A DNA stretch of 5,760 bases, from positions 1 through 5,760 of the forward strand of contig SOKM01000038.1 in assembly GCA_004375785.1 (NCBI GenBank), in the 5' to 3' direction. Below, one piece after another: positions 5,189 through 5,760 of this stretch (its first letter is position 1; each line of letters opens with the position of its first letter). The stretch comes from Candidatus Cloacimonadota bacterium (GTDB taxonomy: Bacteria; Hydrothermota; E44-bin80). The notes below the pieces were generated by a model. The model did not search any database. It was not told the origin of the DNA and saw only the letters and a list, made by a program, of their open reading frames with translations. A program made the translations under genes and the position numbers.

Positions 5189-5760
5189 CTAATGGATTAC
5201 TATCGTCTTTTTTGTTACTCTGTTTAAATTAGTCATGACTTGATAAAAGTAAATACCATTTGATAAAGCTTTTCCACTTTTGTCTTTACCATCCCAGTAA
5301 GTGGTATGAATACCAGCGTGCTGAATCTCGTCAATCAATGTTACAATTAATCTACCGCTTAGATCATAGACATTCAACGTAACCTTATCATCAATAGGTA
5401 GTTGATAACTGATTGAGGTGAAACAGCTGAATGGGTTAGGTTGATTTTGCATCAACCTTACTTTTTGGACTTTACTTTTTACTTCTATTTCTTCTTCTTT
5501 AACTCCAACAATAATATGTTGTAATATCTGAAGACTATCGTAATCAGCCATATAGACATATGGGAAAACCGTAAACACATCACGTGGATCTCCTGGTGTG
5601 TCATAGGTAGCTGCTAATGTAATGCTATCAGGATTTGATATATCCACTATCCGCAATCCTCCTTCAATATCTGCCAACAAACCCATTGACCAGGCCGGTC
5701 TTAAACCTCCAACTTGTCTCGGTCCTTTATCACTACTCCACCAGTCAGCAGCGGCTACAT
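5189..5760 (-). CDS. LVIVD-repeat beta-propeller secreted protein, 5' end cut by right window edge
   Basis: The last 189 residues are visible and the frame is open to the window edge. The ATG at 5686 is internal: the frame upstream of it reads VAAADWWSSDKGPRQVGGLR, the same blade-6 sequence as in the left-edge paralog. Visible parts are the end of repeat 6 with its inserted loop, repeat 7 (TYDTPGDPRDVF, then MADYDSLQIL), a linker and a FlgD-Ig-like/T9SS type A sorting domain. The last has all classical marks: QPNPF, ISYQLP, VYDLSGRLIVTL, AGIHTTYWDGKD and NGIYFYQV, ending TKKTIVIH and a TAG stop. By analogy with the siblings the full protein is about 460 residues, with a signal peptide outside the window. 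It would be the first visible gene of the probable operon. Its loop (PAWSMGLL) is hydrophobic where siblings are basic. Confidence 0.9.
   Translation of the reverse strand, partial: VAAADWWSSDKGPRQVGGLRPAWSMGLLADIEGGLRIVDISNPDSITLAATYDTPGDPRDVFTVFPYVYMADYDSLQILQHIIVGVKEEEIEVKSKVQKVRLMQNQPNPFSCFTSISYQLPIDDKVTLNVYDLSGRLIVTLIDEIQHAGIHTTYWDGKDKSGKALSNGIYFYQVMTNLNRVTKKTIVIH
5697..5760. repeat. 64-bp near-identical tract shared with 325-388
   Basis: This is the partner of the blade-6 tract in the left-edge gene (63 of 64 bases). It reaches the right window edge and probably continues beyond it. Confidence 0.8.

Noticed and set aside
5189..5686. A separate 165-residue gene starting at the ATG at 5686
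   Set aside because: The same frame stays open to the window edge and encodes blade-6 sequence found in the sibling gene; there is no ribosome binding site before 5686.
1..5760. CRISPR array or transposon as the cause of the repeats
   Set aside because: The repeats are long, coding and in register between paralogs, not short units with spacers; no transposase or terminal inverted repeats are seen.

Overview
The window is an AT-rich bacterial segment in which every supported gene lies on the minus strand, so transcription runs from the right edge to the left. Its theme is a tandem family of secreted beta-propeller proteins. Each is built from LVIVD-type repeats of about 40 residues, and the two complete copies have a signal peptide, seven repeats and a C-terminal domain of the FlgD-Ig-like / Type IX secretion (T9SS) type A sorting class. 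That architecture, with strong AGGAGGT ribosome binding sites, suggests an FCB-group or related candidate-phylum bacterium (for example the WOR-3/Stahlbacteria, Cloacimonadota or Marinimicrobia type). This placement is inference; no marker gene is present.

Layout in transcription order. (1) 5760-5189: the 3' end of a propeller gene that continues past the right edge. (2) 5151-4072: a complete 359-residue secreted protein with a LamG/concanavalin-like jelly-roll region and a charged helical tail, without a sorting domain. (3) A 93-bp gap holding a possible 14-16 codon leader ORF, a perfect 20-bp palindrome and the next ribosome binding site. (4) 3978-2593: a complete propeller protein of 461 residues. 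(5) 2563-1178: a second complete propeller protein, also 461 residues. (6) 1181-1: a third, whose start overlaps the previous stop as ATGA and whose 3' end is cut by the left edge. Gaps of 37, 93 and 29 bp, one 4-bp overlap and the absence of a convincing intrinsic terminator make a single operon likely. No stretch above 300 bp lacks a gene.

The propeller genes are mosaics at DNA level. Signal-peptide ends are 88-92% identical in the hand-counted pairs. The left-edge gene matches the 2593-3978 gene almost perfectly over part of the sorting domain (1-79: 78/79). A separate stretch of the same gene matches the right-edge gene (325-388 against 5697-5760: 63/64). Sequence between these tracts has diverged much more. 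This suggests gene conversion or recombination among tandem copies, with conserved export ends and variable blades. The proteins probably act at the cell surface or outside the cell; their ligands cannot be read from the sequence. I found no RNA gene, CRISPR array, insertion sequence or enzyme with a recognisable catalytic motif.
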